DNA of 64,000 nt from Fidelibacterota bacterium (lineage in GTDB: Bacteria > Fidelibacterota > Marinisomatia > Marinisomatales > SCKK01). A program made the translations under genes and the position numbers. The notes under the pieces are model-generated. The model searched no databases. It was not told the origin of the DNA and saw only the letters and a program-made list of their open reading frames with translations. Positions 62,745 through 64,000 of the stretch are shown here, in pieces; positions within the stretch are counted from its first letter, which is position 1; each line of letters starts with the position of its first letter. The stretch is taken from contig JADFPG010000001.1 in NCBI GenBank assembly GCA_022562455.1, positions 43,281-107,280 on the forward strand, read 5' to 3'.

Positions 62745-64000
62745 ATGTCAATCACTGCAATCAATCCGGCAACGGGTGAACTGATCAAAGAGTACCCGGA
62801 GCTGACACCCGACGAGGTTCAGGAGGCAATCAATAAGTCAAACCTGGCATTTCAATCCTGGAGAAAGGTAAAAATCTACAACAGAGCTAAGTTGATGAAG
62901 AAAGCAGCTCAGGTATTAAGAGACAAAGCAAATGAGTACGGAGAATTAATGGCTCTCGAAATGGGGAAACCCATTAAAGAAGGACGAGCAGAGGTAGAAA
63001 AATGTGCGTGGGTGTGTGATTATTATGCTGAAAATGCTGAGAAATTTCTGCAACATGAATTTATATCGACGGATGCCAGCAAAAGTTTTGTGACATTCCA
63101 GCCGTTGGGCGTCATACTGGCGGTGATGCCCTGGAACTTTCCTTTCTGGCAGGTTTTTCGGTTTGCAGCGCCTTCCCTCATGGCAGGTAACAGTGGTATA
63201 TTAAAACATGCGTCAAATGTTCCGGGCTGCGCTCTTGCAATTGAAGAAGTATTCAAAGAAGCAGGATTTCCTGAATACGTTTTCAAATCTTTACTGATTG
63301 GGAGCAGACAGGTGAATGCTGTTATCGAGAATCCACATGTAAAGGCAATCACCCTCACAGGAAGCACTCCAGCCGGAAGGGCAGTAGCCGGAAAAGCAGG
63401 CGAAATGCTGAAAAAAACGGTTTTGGAATTAGGTGGCAGCGATCCGTACATCATTCTTGAGGATGCGGATCTGGAAGCGGCGGTCACTGCTTGTGTTACC
63501 AGCCGACTCATTAATGCGGGTCAAAGTTGCATAGCTGCAAAACGGTTCATTGTAGTGAAATCCCGCCTCCCCCAGTTCGAGGAACTTTATTATGAACGAA
63601 TGAAATCAGCTAAGATGGGTGATCCCATGGATGAAAGCACGGAAGTTGGACCTCAAGCCCGGCACGATCTGAGAGATGAACTTCATGAACAGGTGAAAAA
63701 AAGTATCGACATGGGCGCTACATGCTTATTGGGGGGTAAAATTCCTCCCGGGGAAGGTGCTTTCTACCCGCCCACCATTCTTACAGGTGTGAAAAAAGGA
63801 ATGCCCGCCTACGATGAGGAATTGTTTGGTCCTGTGGCAGCTATCATTCCTGTGAATGATGAAGAAGAAGCTATCCATGTTGCAAACGATTCTATTTTCG
63901 GACTTGGGGCAGCCGTGTTCACTGGTGATGAAACAAAAGGTGAAAGAATCGCTACAGAACAGTTAGAAGCAGGATGCTGTTTCGTGAATGCATTTGTCCG
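62745..64000 (+). CDS. NAD(P)-dependent succinate-semialdehyde-type dehydrogenase, 3' end cut off
   Basis: 418 codons to the window edge; the family length is about 455-460. Starts MSITAINPATGELIKEYPE, with MPWNFPFWQVFRFAAPSLMAGN, general-base Glu228 in LELGGSDP and nucleophile Cys262 in NAGQSC. These residues fit the short-type Sad (YneI) succinate-semialdehyde dehydrogenases. Two bases separate it from the upstream stop and GGGAGGA precedes the ATG, so it is cotranscribed with the thiamine-diphosphate enzyme. It could oxidise an aldehyde made by that enzyme; substrate unproven. Confidence 0.93.
   Translation, partial: MSITAINPATGELIKEYPELTPDEVQEAINKSNLAFQSWRKVKIYNRAKLMKKAAQVLRDKANEYGELMALEMGKPIKEGRAEVEKCAWVCDYYAENAEKFLQHEFISTDASKSFVTFQPLGVILAVMPWNFPFWQVFRFAAPSLMAGNSGILKHASNVPGCALAIEEVFKEAGFPEYVFKSLLIGSRQVNAVIENPHVKAITLTGSTPAGRAVAGKAGEMLKKTVLELGGSDPYIILEDADLEAAVTACVTSRLINAGQSCIAAKRFIVVKSRLPQFEELYYERMKSAKMGDPMDESTEVGPQARHDLRDELHEQVKKSIDMGATCLLGGKIPPGEGAFYPPTILTGVKKGMPAYDEELFGPVAAIIPVNDEEEAIHVANDSIFGLGAAVFTGDETKGERIATEQLEAGCCFVNAFV

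Noticed and set aside
63023..63511. Minus-strand open frame of 162 codons
   Set aside because: Antisense to the aldehyde dehydrogenase, whose catalytic motifs are intact.
1..64000. CRISPR arrays, tRNA, rRNA and transposase genes
   Set aside because: No regularly spaced repeats, cloverleaf or conserved RNA sequence, and no DDE or serine-recombinase motifs were seen in the gaps examined by eye.

Overview
The window is AT-rich DNA from a diderm (outer-membrane) bacterium of the Fibrobacterota-Chlorobiota-Bacteroidota (FCB) assemblage. A PorV-type outer-membrane protein, a secreted protein ending in a type A type IX secretion (T9SS) sorting domain, DUF5683-type and BamD-like proteins, and a TatT-containing TRAP transporter fit a Marinimicrobia/SAR406-like lineage best. 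That placement is inferred from gene content, without any database search. Almost all genes lie on the minus strand.

Layout. 1-598: edge-truncated VapC toxin and its antitoxin. 895-3480: exported MsrB-MsrA fusion, then isocitrate dehydrogenase and an FmdB zinc ribbon. 3634-6850: pta-coaD-rsmD preceded by two novel-looking membrane/actin-fold proteins (PilM/PilN-like?). 7165-12750: an unknown membrane protein, comEA, dnaJ-grpE-hrcA and ftsX-ftsE. 13069-13989: Na+/Ca2+ exchanger between repeats. 14209-23698: an operon-like run porV, M6-like pseudopeptidase with T9SS tail, gluzincin-propeller-barrel protein, DUF5683 protein, bamD, nadD. 24039-28338: TRAP transporter with TatT, DctP and fused DctQM. 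28552-29871: glyA. 30176-35736: lipoproteins, outer-membrane barrel, degenerate glycogen-synthase domain, cpoB. 35966-41282: mreBCD-mrdA-rodA.

The most interesting region is 42778-54368, a surface-polymer cluster around phosphonate synthesis. A cytidylyltransferase-PEP mutase fusion, phosphonopyruvate decarboxylase and an iron-type phosphonoacetaldehyde reductase predict PEP to phosphonopyruvate to phosphonoacetaldehyde to 2-hydroxyethylphosphonate, which the fused domain could activate with CMP. Three divergent CDP-glycerol:glycerophosphotransferase-like proteins, a UDP-GlcNAc 2-epimerase, a 5'-truncated glycosyltransferase and an MsbA-like ABC exporter surround it. Together they suggest a phosphonate-decorated surface glycan or a teichoic-acid-like polymer.

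54642-64000 is mixed: a lone GroES-like protein, a metal-transporter-like membrane protein whose coding sequence contains a repeat palindrome, PspC, a short-chain dehydrogenase, an SLC13/RCK_C permease, pirin, and a plus-strand pair of a thiamine-diphosphate enzyme and an aldehyde dehydrogenase cut by the window end.

Intergenic regions carry a mosaic family of GC-rich nested palindromes whose arms show compensatory changes. No rRNA, tRNA, CRISPR array or transposase gene was recognised.
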